Shown: one piece after another, positions 1-13,191 of the stretch
How positions within the stretch are numbered: position 1 is the stretch's first letter
Layout: each line of letters opens with the position of its first letter
NCBI GenBank assembly: GCA_964007475.1
Contig: OZ023273.1
Span: forward strand, 6,963,234-7,027,233
DNA length: 64,000 nt
Reading direction: 5' to 3'
DNA from: Hybos culiciformis
Taxonomy: Eukaryota > Arthropoda > Insecta > Diptera > Hybotidae
Translations under genes and position numbers: made by a program
The notes under the pieces: generated by a model
What the model saw: only the letters and a program-made list of their open reading frames with translations
What the model was told of the DNA's origin: nothing
Databases searched by the model: none

Positions 1-3000
1 GAAGTTAATTTTTTTTTCACTTTTACGATAAATATATAAATGAGTTACTAAATATTTAATTTTCGATTTCAGCTTCTGTAGCATAAAAAGCCAAAAATTA
101 TTATTGAAAGTATCTGAAACAAAAATATAACATTTTCATATTTTTCTTGTTTAATCGAATTGTTCAAAACAAAAATATTACTCCTAGTATTTGAATGAAA
201 ATCTTAATTCTCCAATGTAGAATCTGTTTAGAGAATAATATTTTTATATTTTGAGTACTGAGTACATTTTGTTTATTGTTGAATTATATAGAAGAATCTT
301 TTTAATTTTTTTTATTTTTCTCATTTTTTATACTCCTGTAATTATTTTTTCCAAAGGACATGCGTTCTCTTTAGTTATTATTGTTGAGAATAAAATTACA
401 CTTAATTTTTCTCTATATATATATTTATCGTTCTAGTTGTCAATTTTTTGAAAATTTTTATATAAAATAATGGTGTCAGTAGAACAAAAGTTCAGTTTAA
501 AGATGCTTTCTTGAGTACATATACATTTAAGTATTTTGTGGCTACTTATTTGTTCTAAAACTTGTTGAAAAAAATAAAAAATGCGTAATATACTATAATG
601 TATAATATGATTAAAAAAATACGATAAAAAATTTCGTAATTATTTTATGATATAATGTAAGAATAAGTTAGGATTCGATTTTTATTTATCAATTTTAATT
701 TTTTCAAATTTTCTCAAATATATATTTAATTTTCAATTTAATCAGTAAATGGTTGTAATTTTCATGCTATTTTATTTATTAAATTGAAATTAATTGTCTG
801 TCAAATTCTTGAATTTCAAGGATAAATTTGAAAATTTTTATAATAATTTGAATTTTGTTAATTATAAAATAGTTTAGGATTTAGACATAAGCAAAGTGAA
901 GTAACCATATTAATATAAAATTATTTTTTAATCATATAATCGTTTTTGATAATGTAATATAATGTTGTAGAGAATGTATGTATAGATAGATGAATGTATA
1001 GATAAAATTTTATTTTTATCTACTTAGTAATTTGTCGTAGGCCTCATATTAAAATATCGAAAAATTTTCCAACTTTCATGGTATTCCTCGTAAAATTCAT
1101 TATTCAAATTTGGAAACATAATATTCTTTTATTTAAAAAAAATTTTGTATCTAAATAAAGTCAGAACATATCAAATTTTTTTTTTTAAATTTAATATTTA
1201 TTCAAGTTAAAATTTGGGCAAACAAAAAAACAGAATTTATAATATTATATGTTGTACCGAGAAAAAGTAATTATTATGTGTTGTTTTTTTTCCTGTATAA
1301 ATACTTAGGTGTTTATTTTCATAATTTATTTGATCTCTGCTTAATTTCACTTAATTATTATATGTCTATTAAAATAATTCTCGATAAAAATAACAATTTT
1401 GTTTATTATATATATAGTATTCAAAGAAATCAAGATTTTGGCTTTAATATGCTTTTTTTGATATAAATTACTACATGGTTTAGTGGGAATTTTTCCATTA
1501 TAATTCTATTCCTTTTTATGATTTCGAATGAGGTCATAATTATTAACATTCGTTTGCTCTGTTGGGAAGGCATCAAATACCATTTCAACAACTCCGAATA
1601 TTCAAATTAATGTTAAAAATATAGTTTTTTCGTAACAGTCGGCAGTAACAGATTTTCCTGTAAGAATTTACCTTATTTTTAATGTGGCTGAAAAAGTTCA
1701 CAGTATCTTATAATTGTAAAAATATTCCTTTTTTTAAGAATTTTTAGTGAGTGCGTTTTCTATGTATGAGTTATCAAATACATACATTAGTAGTTTATTT
1801 AAAATTAATATTATAAATTTAACTGAATTACTCTCATTAAAAAAATCTGATATTATTTTTATTTTTTTTTTTTTGTTTTTTAACATTTCAAATTAAAATT
1901 CCTAACATTCTTCAAAAAAAAAAAACTAACTTATTTTATGTTTAATTTGCTTAAATTTTATCCAAATGAACCAAAAACTATGCATATTAAATATACCGAC
2001 ACTTTGCCAAAAATAATTTTTTTTTTGCAGATTTTTCTATTTTTTTTTTTTCATTTCTAAAAATAAATTTACTTGAAGGAAAAAATAATAAAAAAAAATA
2101 AAAAAAAAAAATGTTGTAGGAATAGAAATTTGTGTATATATTTTATTATATTTCTTTTGGCATAAAACTTTTTCTTTACAAAAGATCTCTCTTTATACAC
2201 TTCCTTTATTATTTAAAAATTCATTTAAAAAAAAAAAAACATAACTGCCACGAAGAGTTATTCACTTAAAAATTATTCATCAATGCTCGGTTTGGACAAA
2301 CATTTTTGGAAATTTCTTATAGAATGTAAAATTAAAGTGCCACCGGAGAGCAATTTTAATAGCATGTTCATACAAAAAACTACAATAACACTTCAATTCT
2401 GACTCTTTTATTCAATTTCAATTTCAATTTATTTCTCATTTCAACATTATACATTACAATTTCTTATACTTAGAAGTTTAGATTCTAGATTGATCTGTAC
2501 AGCTATAATATTTTTCTTACTATTTAAAATTATAACATTTTTTCTAAGGAAAATTTGAAAAAAAAAAAAAACCTTATTTACTTATTTTTTTCAATTTCGA
2601 TGTAAAAAAAATAAAACTCTCCGCATTTTGTAATGTCAAATTAAGTTAAGAAGTGTAAACCTTAAAAAAGATCATTATCAACCAAGAAAATAATAATTGG
2701 TCCTCTTGAGACAAAACTATGTCCACTCTTTAAGCGCATACAACTTGATATTTATACACGCATAATGAGATTTTGTTCTAAATTATCATAAAATTGAATA
2801 AAATAACTATATTAAAACTATATTCATTTTTACATTCGAACTTCTACTTCTTCTATGGTCTTTAACTAAAACATCAAGAATGTCTGTATTGAAATAAAAC
2901 ATATATATATATATATATCTAAGATAATAAATTTTTCTCACGATTTTCGTCTAACTGCAATAGCATCAGCAAGATTCAGGATTTTTCTTCAAAAGAAAAT

Positions 3001-6000
3001 TTCTTTTATAAAAAAGAAAATTTTCTTTTGTTTTCATTTGGCAGCAAAAAAATAGTGAAATCTTAATTTTTCTCAAAAAACAAAAAAAAAATAAAATAAA
3101 AATAATATTTTTTTTTTCTATATTGATTTTTATATTTCTTTTATTTTTTCTATTTTTTTGCTTTTCTTTTCTTGTTTTTTAGATTTACTTTTTGGCTTGT
3201 CAATTCTTTGTATACGTACGATATGGTGTTTATAAAGAGGAAAATTTATAGGAATTTCCCTTTTTCGCAGCATAGGAAATTAATTGTGTATAGGTTAATA
3301 AATTAGTTTGATTTAATTCTATAAGCTATATATGTATATAAATATTAAAAAAAAAAACAGACAAACAAACAAACTATTTCAATTAATAAAAAAAGTTTCA
3401 ATAAGGAATTATTACCCTTAATATAGGTATAAAATCGTATTTATATATACTTAGTAAAAAAATAGTTACATGTGAATAAAGTATTAAGTTTGAGTTTAAT
3501 AAAAGTACTTAATATTTTATTTTTCGACATATATAATGTTTCAGAAGAAAAATCAATTTTTGAGGTGTATTTACAAGTGGAATGATTTCAAAGATCTCGT
3601 TCAATCGTATATTTATATTTTGTACACAAAATTTATTTTTGAGAATAGGTTTTTTAGTAAGTTTCACAAATTTTGCATTATTTTCATCATAAATTCCCCT
3701 AAGTAACAATTAATTAAATAATTGTTTTATTAATGTTACTATAATTTATCGACATATTATAACGCTAAGGATATAAAAGAGTATATACATATAAATCATG
3801 AACTAGAATAATCGATAGAAGGAAAAAGGATATTTATTTTGTGTTATGTAGTTTTCGATACAATTTCTGTAGATTTTTTTTTTATCTAAATTATGATCTT
3901 AATAAAAATATTTAGATATTATTAAAATTTAGAATCATGGAAATTTTTATTGATTATCTATATACTTTATTATGTTGATCGCTAAGTGGCAAATTTATAA
4001 AAAAAATAAATCAGAGAAAAAAAGGTTAGTTATAAATAATATTTATAGGCGGTCTATCTCCATTTTGATCTATTACCCTAAAAGGAAAATGATTTAAATA
4101 ATATTGAAAAGCTTGTTCTTAATTTAATGTTTTTCTTTTTTGTTTACTATTATTATAATAATATAATTTATTTATTTATTTTTTTATTTAATATCAAACA
4201 ACAAAAACCTTTCTTCTCAAATTTATTTTTTTTTTTTAAATTTAATATTAAAAATGTGAACTTATTACATATTTGATTTTTTGGCTTATCTCCAATACAC
4301 TATCTATGTGAAAAGAAAGAAAAATAAATGAAAATATTTTTTTTTATTTTCATCTTTTGTATTTTCCGGAAATGATGGAGAATAAGAATAAAGAAAATCC
4401 TTTAAAATAGAAAATTTTCCTGTTTTGATAAAGTTTTTAATAAAATTACAACTATAGTTATACGGTATGTATATATAAAATGTACATGCATAACACATTT
4501 ATAACAAGTAATGGAAATCTATATAATATGGTATAAATATAAGAAAATCTAGACACAATGAATATAACTTTAATCCATTTACTATAAAAAAAAAAAAATA
4601 TTTTTTATTTTTTTTTAAATCGTAAAAATTTAATATTTTCATATGGTGAAGGTCCTTGCACCACAGATTTTACGAAAATATTATTATTATTTATTGTGTG
4701 GGTAGCGAAAATGTTAACTTTAACAACAACAAAAATAAAAAGAAAAAAGTGAATTCATGTAATCTCAAAAGTTTTAAAGACTTTTTGGCGCTAAAAATAT
4801 AGAATAAAATAATTTGGATTCGATAAAACCTATATGGAAAAAATTTTAATGTAAATAAGTGTTTGATTGAAATAAACTTTATACTGATCATAAAAAATTT
4901 TTTGAATTTATTTTTAAACTAAAATATTTCATATTAAACACTTAAGTCATAAAGAACTTACAAATTTTTGTAAATGCTTTTTTAAGCTAGTAAGTTAATA
5001 TTTTTCATTTCAATTGTGTATTGAAGTGTATAAATTCCATACTGTTCCCTTTTGCAAACAATACTTTATAAGTTGATGGGTATTTTTTTATAATTTTGTT
5101 TACAAACGCTATCAGGTGTCATGTTAATTTTAATGAATCTTGTTTTCTTAACATACTTGTAGACCAACTAAATTGCAGGGTTAAAAATATAGCCGAACAA
5201 TTGTCAGCAAACAGCAAATTCTATTTCATATTCGATTATCGAAAAATATTTTATTTCCATCTTTTTCAATTTACCAAATGCTATACGATATCCTTATCGT
5301 CATACATGGGCTGATTAACTTCATGTGGTATAATAGAAATTTTCCTTTTTTATTTATTTAGGTTGTAAATACGTGTAAGTAATGTAAAAAAAAATTTTTG
5401 GTTTTACAGTTTTCACTTATTTACAATATCAACTCTTAAAAATATGTAATATAACAATGAAATTATTTTTCATTCTACAATACAATAAACTATGTTTGCA
5501 ATACAATATAGTTATATACACTATATAAACAATGATAATAACATATATTATGTAAAAATGTTATTGGATAAATTTAAAATTTCAATGATATTTCAACTAT
5601 ATTCCTATGTACTTATACTTGAACTAATGCTAGCGAAATGTCATTTCTAAATATAACTTCAGTATAAAAAGTTATTTACCAATTACCAATTTCAATTTTA
5701 TACATTAGTTTTCATTTAAAATTTGATTATATTTAAAATGAAATGAACCACATAAATTCTTTAATAGAATTTCGTACAAATTGATAGACTTTATGCAAAA
5801 ATCACTTATTATTATTCAATTTTTGGTAAAAGTATATTTTATGTGTACGTATATATGAATGTGATGAGTTATTCGTCAATTTGAAATATAAATGTGTGCT
5901 CTAGTAATTATACTATTTTTAAACGATTATACCATTTACAGTACAAAACAAAATCTTTTGGAAATCAACTTCAAAACTCTTGCTTATACTATTTATTAAT

Positions 6001-6313
6001 TAAAAACCAAAACAAGCAAAAACAACCAAGGCTAGCACATTATAATTTATATATATTCATAAATTAAAGTCTTTAAACCTACTTGTTTGTGATTTAATAT
6101 CAAAGAAAACTTGAATTTAAGGACAATAATTAATATGTACATATACAATTCGGTTTTAAACTTGGCATGGAATTGTTTTTACTTAAAAATTTGACTTATT
6201 ATTTGTCCGTTTTCAGTTTCAAAGTTAAGCTAACAAAATAAAAAAAATTTTTATTAGTTATTTATGTATACAAAAAAAAATAAAACGAAAATATGATATA
6301 ATTTATATCTATA
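1..6313. other. AT-rich non-coding DNA
   Basis: No coding frame longer than about 75 codons and no codon-like composition is visible. The stretch is made of A/T runs and short simple repeats, including (AT)9 at 2901-2918. The few short open frames are what A/T-rich sequence gives by chance. It could be intergenic or intronic. Confidence 0.7.
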
Positions 6314-6315
6314 TA

Positions 6316-6574
6316 TCGCCTGCTCAGAAATGAAATAACGTATAATGAAAAGTATAGTTTCGAGTAATTTGAATTTAAAGATTTGAAAATTAAAAAAAAC
6401 GTATGAAAAAATATCAAGTAGCGTACAATTTTCATCTAAAAAACACATTGTAATCAACATTAAGAATATTGCAAAGTAGTTGTACTTATAAAATCGAGTA
6501 CGAGGAATCGAATGGTGCTATTGTCAAATAATGACGTATAAATGTCATACGTTGTTTCATTTCTCAGCAGACGA
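6316..6574 (-). mobile_element. Tc1/mariner-like MITE, copy 1 of 3
   Basis: Non-autonomous DNA transposon of 259 bp, flanked by TA on both sides (6314-6315 and 6575-6576). Its ends are inverted repeats of about 30 bp, here read as TCGCCTGCTCAGAAATGAAA on the left and the matching complement ending GCAGACGA on the right. Two further copies lie at 26223-26490 and 59110-59368; this copy is inverted relative to them. The interior carries no open frame. The TA duplication suggests mobilisation by a Tc1/mariner-type transposase encoded elsewhere; that family assignment is inference. Confidence 0.85.
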
Positions 6575-6576
6575 TA

Positions 6577-9252
6577 TTATGATTTATAAAAATATTAAAC
6601 TTGTATTTTTTAAATAAATATTAAATATTTTTCCTATTTTGTTTTATGTATATAAAATTTTCAAATATATACTTTGTAAATTTATTTGCTTTTTATGCTG
6701 CAACACATATAACATAGAAAATATTATGTAAAAGCAAAAAATCGAATCCAATTATTTGCAGCTGTCAAATATGTACATAGAGTTACATTATTTCTATACC
6801 TTGTTATTACAATTTTTAACTAAAAAGAATTTTAAGTAATGAAACTGTTGAATTTTGAATAATTTTTTTGTGAACATAAATAAAAGTTGGCATCAAACCA
6901 CTTTAGTAAATGAATATATGTTTTTCAATTAATTATCGTGGAAAAACAAAATATGAATATCGTTTTAGGTTTTTTCCTAATTGTCCATTACTCTTTTTTT
7001 TTTACATATACATAAATTGCAAGTAAAAGATATTTTCATTACATATATGTATAATAAATGTGTTGCACTTTTATAAATAATATACAATAGTGAAAACTAC
7101 TTCATTAATAGTTTTATTTTGGAGTACATTAGAATAGTTTTACTTCTATTCACATTATGTTAGAATAGAATGATATACATATGTATGTACAACCTACATA
7201 ATTTATGTTTATACGCACCATACACTATTGTATCACTATAGAAATTCTTCTAAAGTTTATATGTACGCAAATTTCTTAGACAAGCATTATTATAAATTTA
7301 TTCTTAGATTTTGATTAAAATTGTGACTCTATTGTCGAATTTCTTACGAATTTTCATTCATATTATATTCATATTTATTTCATATTATATTTTTCAAATA
7401 AAAGTTTTTAAGTCATCATAATGAACAAATTTCGTGACCGTGGAAAACTTAAAATTTATTTGTGTTGTTTTGTTTAAGTTTTGTGCGTTCTTTCAAACTA
7501 AGTCATCGCGATAAACCGATTACAATTTTGTTATTTTTCAGTAAGATTAATTGCAGCAATATCATATGTTTATCCAATAATATATTACATTTATGTATAT
7601 TATTATGTAGTTATATTTGAATTACGCCAGTCAATAATAATTGAACTTGAATTAAACCAATGGAATTTGACGATTAAAATCAGATGTTTATTTATATGGT
7701 ACATGTTCTTCCTATGGGATGCTATTCCTATTTACAATAATAATTTTACCATTATGTAATTTATTTGATTCTGTAAAAAAAAATGTTTTATATCCTAAAA
7801 TTTATACAAATATTTATTATTTTATTTAAATAATTACGTGAGTTACGTTGGTACATAATGTTCACATATGTAACTATATTTTTCCAATAATAGACTCACT
7901 TACTTTAATAAATTTTAAAATCAGTTTTATTGTGGTAAAATTATAATTGTATTATATCCTTATTCTATGTTAAAAAAAATTTATAATTAAAAATTTAATT
8001 GATTTATTGAATTACGATTGAATTTTGAAGTTCTTGTCATTCAATAAAAATATGTACTGATATATATTTATTTTTTTCAAATAAATTTATTAACAAAATA
8101 ATAACAACTCGAATATTTAAATTTGCGGTCAATGCAAAAATTAATTAAAAATATAACAAAATAAATGAATATACCTAGTATTCAATTAAAATTAAAAAAT
8201 ATGTTATGAGTATTTGTTGTGATTTTGTAATTTTTATTTAAATATTTTAAATATAAATTTTTTTTGAAACGTTTGACTATTAATAAAACTATCATCAAAA
8301 TTATTTATTATCATTATATTATATTCATTATGGAAAATTAAAAAAATAAAAATATACAATCGAATGAAGTTTACTATTTTAAATAATCATTGATTAAGAA
8401 TATGGTATTGAAAAATATAAGTTAGTTTCAAACAAAATTTCATAAATAGTTCTTTGATATTTTATAGGTTATGTTTTGATAATACGATTAGAATTAAATT
8501 TAAATTAAATACATATTGATATTATATTAATTGTAGGATTTATAAGCTGTTAAAAAAAAATGAAAGTATATCATACTTTTATGTCCAATTGTATCTAATA
8601 AATCGTGTTATTTTTATCTTAGCTTTCGAAACTTTTCGAGTTACCAAAATACCTACAAGATTCAAAAAAGACTCACGAGAACTGTAATTTTATTTCTTCA
8701 TAAATTAAATTTGTCATTATGTAAAAAATAACAAATTTTTAAGTTTTCAAAAGTAGTATTTTTTGCAAAATATCTTTTAAAACTATATTTTTTATATAAA
8801 TACGAAAATATACAACAAACTATAGATGTTAAAAAAATATAAAAAAAAAAAATTTGAAGTTATGTTATTTTAATTTTCTTTTACATTTTGATATTCTTTT
8901 AATGGTCAATATGTAAGAAATACATTTTAACACATATTTTCCTGTGCATAAAAGAGCTTTGGCAAAAAATTTTACACATTATATAGATATGCTCCTTCAT
9001 ATAAATGGACTATTATATTCCTTCAATTTAACAATGAAAAATATTTTGCCTAGAAGATATGATATATTTTGTATACAAGTTGTTTATGTTTCAGAATTAT
9101 GAAACATTATTTAAAATATTTAATTGTGCAGAAGAGCTTCAAATTTCTTATGATGAATTTTTTAAAGTGAAATAGGCGACAAAATAAGAAAAAATTGATA
9201 AGTAGGTATACACAGTGCTGATATTCAGACACTTTTAAATTAAGTTAAGTAA
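6577..9252. other. AT-rich non-coding DNA
   Basis: No gene, RNA gene or repeat boundary could be recognised. The sequence is A/T runs and TATA-like repeats, with no sustained open frame on either strand. Confidence 0.65.
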
Positions 9253-9333
9253 TAAAATACAACAGTTTAGAAAACAACTTTAAAAATAGTTGAGAAAACG
9301 GCTGGGAGAGACTTTGTTGATGGTACTTACAGA

Positions 9334-10212
9334 CAGAGCCGTAACTAGGGTATGGCAAAAATGGCCCCGGCCATAGGCGCCTGATTAAAAAGGCACTCAC
9401 TCATTATAAATTTTTAAAATTTTACACAGTTTTTACTTAGTAAGCATAATTTATTACAGCTTTATATAAAATTTCAAAATTCTAGTGAATTTACGTAATT
9501 TTCTTCGAATTGATTTTTGTTAATTTGCTAAATTATTTGAAAATTATTGAATTTTTGTCGGGAGAAAAGTTAATGTCTACATCCATGATGGAACTAAATA
9601 AAGCAGTATAAGATCTTTGTTTGAAGTATTCAGAATTAGATTCAGGTGAGACGCTGAATGAAATCGAATGCTTTAAATTTCAAACTTTAAACTCTTTACA
9701 TCATTTTGAAATTTTAAGAAAATTGTTGCACTTGATTTGTGTGAAACATTTCCAAATATTTATGTTGCTTTACGAATTTTACTTACACTTCCAGTAACTG
9801 TGGCTGGCTAGTGGAGAGAAGAGTTTTAGCAAACTTAAGCTCATTAAATATTACATGCATTCAACAATGATAAAAGATATTTGAAATGTTTGAAGAAGCA
9901 AATTTTGATGGAATAATCAACGAATTTGCAAACATTAAAGCAAGAAAAATTAAATTAAAATAATAAAATTTCTAAGTATTGAATTTGTTGATATTATTGC
10001 ATTTGTTAAAAATCAACAAATGTATTAATTTCAAATTGAATAGTTATGTTGAATTAATAAAGAATTTATGTTATCTTTTTTTTCGTATAATAACATTTAA
10101 AATAGATCAAAAATAAAAATTGGAAGTTAATTTTTTGTATGATAATATTGAAATATTAGGCGCCATTTTAAATGTTTTGCCATAGGCGGCGCAAACTCTA
10201 GATACGGCTCTG
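9334..10212 (+). mobile_element. hAT-family DNA transposon relic
   Basis: The element is bounded by imperfect terminal inverted repeats, CAGAGCCGTAACTAG on the left and the complement of CAGAGCCGTATCTAG on the right. CTTACAGA stands directly before the left end (9326-9333) and again at 10216-10223, three bases beyond the right end, which fits an 8-bp hAT target duplication with a small imperfection. It contains a broken hAT transposase C-terminus (9604-9963). At about 880 bp it is an internally deleted, dead copy inserted into an older transposase relic. Confidence 0.75.
9604..9963 (+). pseudogene. hAT transposase C-terminal dimerisation region (broken)
   Basis: Translation across frames gives FPNIYVALRILLTLPVTVA, then after a short extra GGCT segment ASGEKSFSKLKLIKYYMHST, then a further frame change to INEFANIKARKIKLK and a stop. 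This order matches the conserved C-terminal dimerisation domain of hAT transposases of the ZMYM/TTF-type group, where the ASGERSFSKLK-like motif is diagnostic. Upstream, ETLNEIECFKFQ and following residues look like an earlier part of the same protein. At least two frame changes and an in-frame stop make it a pseudogene. It lies inside the 9334-10212 terminal repeats and so belongs to that element. Confidence 0.8.
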
Positions 10213-10467
10213 CTTCTTACAGATATACAATTAGAAAATATTCCAAATGTGTTAAAAGAATTTTGAATGTAATTAATGCTATAATTCTGTCGAAGCTGAG
10301 AGAGAATTCAGCACAATCAGTAACATTATTATGAATATGATAAACGAAATTTTCTACTTAATATTAGAAACAAAAAACAATTAAACGACAATCGGTTGAA
10401 GAATTTGACGCTATACGAAATCATGCAACTAGGACTTCATGTGGCAAATAATACACGTTTAAAATAA

Positions 10468-11155
10468 GCAACTTTCATTACAACTCTCCGAAACCAAAAT
10501 TTAATATAATTATGACTGTTTTTAATATTAAACTAAATACTAATGTGTTTGTCAAATTTTAATATCAAAACTGAATATATGGGTAAACTTTTTTTTAAAT
10601 TTTATGTCACTTCTAAACTAATCGGTATGTGCGAAAGATCTTTATATATATATAACTTAAACTAATCTGTCACGTATCTATCACCTCACCTATACTTAAT
10701 AATTTATTTTCAAAATTAACAAATTGTTAGGTATTAGCTAAGTTTTACTTAAACACTCTGTAAACAAATATGATTCCATATATCCAGTTTTGTCAAAGAA
10801 AAAATTTATTTCTTGAAAAATAAAATAATACATACATCATGCATGCATAGTAAATCATATTTATTACAAAGAATAATAAAACTGGAACAAGTACCTATTC
10901 ATCACTTTTTATTCTGCTCATTATGTCAATTTCAATAAAATACGAGAAAACCAGAAAAATATTATAGTTTATCGTAAATTCACATAGAACGTACATTGTA
11001 TATTGTATATGAGCATTATACATATTATGTTATTTACAAATGAAATGTATTACTTTTGGATTCAAAGCAAAACAGTATTCTTTACTAACTCATCGGGCAA
11101 ACCGAATTTGATGCGATGTCTAAACTTAGTAATGCTTCGACAGTTAATTGAAAAA
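10468..11155. other. AT-rich non-coding DNA
   Basis: Nothing gene-like is visible between the transposase relic and the first exon-like segment at 11156. Confidence 0.55.
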
Positions 11156-11560
11156 ATGAAATTATTTTTAACTATTTTAATTTCATATTATTATCAGGAA
11201 TTCTTTTTCATCTGTCATCAGTTAGATGCACCTAATGTTGGTAAGTAAATTAATTAAATTTTTTCATGCATTCACAATTAAGTTTTCAAAAAAAAAAAAA
11301 AAAAAATGTTTAAAGAGAAAAGTAATAAATTTCAATTTTCTTACATTACGTTAAAAATTCAAGTTAAACAAAAATGCATTTTTTATGATTTCTGAAGAAA
11401 TTCAATCAATTTTCTTTATATTAATTTCTGTTAATTTTTCAACAAAAAACATGTGAATATAAAATCTTTTTGCTAATTGTATCACACAGACAAGTTGGTG
11501 TGTTGGAATTATTCCCAAGCTGTTTATTATTACGGAAATCAAGGATGGATACAATTATGA
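11156..11560 (+). other. tentative pair of exons, secreted chitinase-like start
   Basis: An ATG at 11156 opens a frame starting MKLFLTILISYYYQ, which looks like a signal peptide, and ends at a good donor (GTAAGTAA, 11241). The next plausible acceptor (ATCACACAG, ending 11489) joins in phase to DKLVCWNYSQAVYYYGNQGW before a stop at 11558. The joined start weakly resembles the N-terminus of GH18 chitinase-like proteins, whose mature part opens with K-V-V-C-Y-x-x-S-W-A-V-Y-x-x-G. The early stop without a donor means either a relic or a wrong exon end. The resemblance is short and could be chance. Confidence 0.17.
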
Positions 11561-12674
11561 CACATTTTTTATTTTTATTATTTATTCCTATCATAAATTT
11601 TTCCTTTAATGTAATTTAACTTTACATAAAGTTACAGTATCTGACGCGAGGTAAATAGAGAATTTATATTTTCTATTGTATATACACACTCATAATTTTA
11701 ATACTTTAGCTCCGCTTATTTATTTGGGTTAAAAAAGCATAAATATAACAAAAATAAAAGTTATTTTTTAAAATATATTCTCAAATTTACACTTCTTTTT
11801 ATAAAGTCCAGCTTTTTTTTTAATCTACACAAAGATTAAAATTTTTTAAATGTGAATAAATATATTGCTTATGAAGAGTTCAAAGTAAATAAAACCAAAA
11901 CTTTAAAAAAACTAACTATATAAAAGATATATATTTCATATTTATATCACATCATATATAGTTTTTTATTCATTATTTATATAGTGCAATATTTAAAAAC
12001 AATTGCAGTTTAACTTTTCGCTCCGTAATTATTTTTTAATATGAGAGTACTTCCAAAACTTATTCTAATGTATATGGTTTATCAGAACATGGTATAATTA
12101 TTTTTCCTTCCAAAATATGAAATCACCCCTTCTATATATAAAGGCACGGAATAAAATAATTATTCTTAAGCCGGCAAATTGTGTTAATTGGGGTTTTTAA
12201 CCGCACTATATATTCTTTAGACTTAATTAAATTATTTAGATCTTAAGAATTATGTATAATTTGGTAAAAATTAATAAATCATTAAATTTTTTATTTTCTT
12301 TATGTTTTCGAAGCGTGAGAAAAACTATTTATTTAATTTTATTGCAATTACTATGAATTTATTTTAATGTTTTTATTTTTTTATTTTTATTTTTTTATTT
12401 TAAAAATGAGGAAAAATAACGAAACAAAATTCAATAATTAACTATATAAAACTATATAGTGTAATTTATAAATATAAGCATATGAAGTGTTGTATATTTA
12501 TTTCACATTAACTTTTAATGTTTTTATTTAAAAAAAAAAAATTATATACTAAGGTGAAAGTCAGTTAAAATAAAATTTGTTTTTATGCACAACAAGGTAC
12601 GATATCACAAAAATCATATAATAAGTATTTTTTACTCAAAACTAGTATATAATACTCGTATGTTTTTTATGCAG

Positions 12675-12712
12675 TGGTTCTGAGGGTATTGACGCCGTTA
12701 CAGCATTGAATA
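12675..12712 (+). other. tentative 38-nt exon
   Basis: A pyrimidine-rich acceptor ending GCAG (12671-12674) precedes a segment that is clearly more GC-rich than its surroundings and reads GSEGIDAVTALN in one phase. A donor-like GTATGT follows at 12713. GH18 proteins carry a V-T-x-L-K type stretch shortly after the N-terminus, so this could belong with the segments at 11156-11560, but no later exon was found. Confidence 0.15.
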
Positions 12713-13183
12713 GTATGTTTAAATTAATTTAGTTTCTGAATTTTTTACCATAATAATATAATTTAATTATTTTTAATTTATATTATTATTAAAGGACTAC
12801 AAAATTTTTTTTAACATTGATAGGTACATTGATAATACGAACTGATTTTCATTCGAAAGAAAAATTAATTTTGATATTTTTAGTGATCTCACTTATAACG
12901 ATTGTCGGCCCCCATACCAAATAAAAGTTTAAGAAACTCTTCTGTTCTATGTATACTGTATATTATGTATAAAATTAAATTTAATTCGGCGTTAATGTTC
13001 TATAAACAAAATAACAGTTTCGTTATAACCAAAAAAAAAACTAATTTGAATTAAATTTATGTTTTAAGTTATTTAAAAGGTTTAATAACATATTTTTTAT
13101 TTTATTTTTTTAAAACAAAAAAAAGTTATTTTCAATACAAAAACAGTAATATACAATATATATAAAAATAATTTATATCAAGT
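12713..13183. other. AT-rich non-coding DNA
   Basis: No gene or repeat boundary is recognised. Confidence 0.55.
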
Positions 13184-13191
13184 ATGTACAT

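Larger units (their letters stand above)
9253..10467 (+). pseudogene. older transposase relic, interrupted by a hAT insertion
   Basis: Two flanking pieces (about 9253-9333 and 10216-10467) read as one decayed coding region once the 9334-10212 insertion is ignored. The right piece contains EAEREFSTISNI, which resembles the conserved stretch of hAT-type transposase C-terminal dimerisation regions. A frame change and stops follow, and the reading continues as RNKKQLNDNRLKNLTLYE before a final stop near 10467. The left piece reads ETLLMVLTD and joins in frame with the right piece across the insertion site. The exact transposase family is not certain. It is clearly non-functional. Confidence 0.45.
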
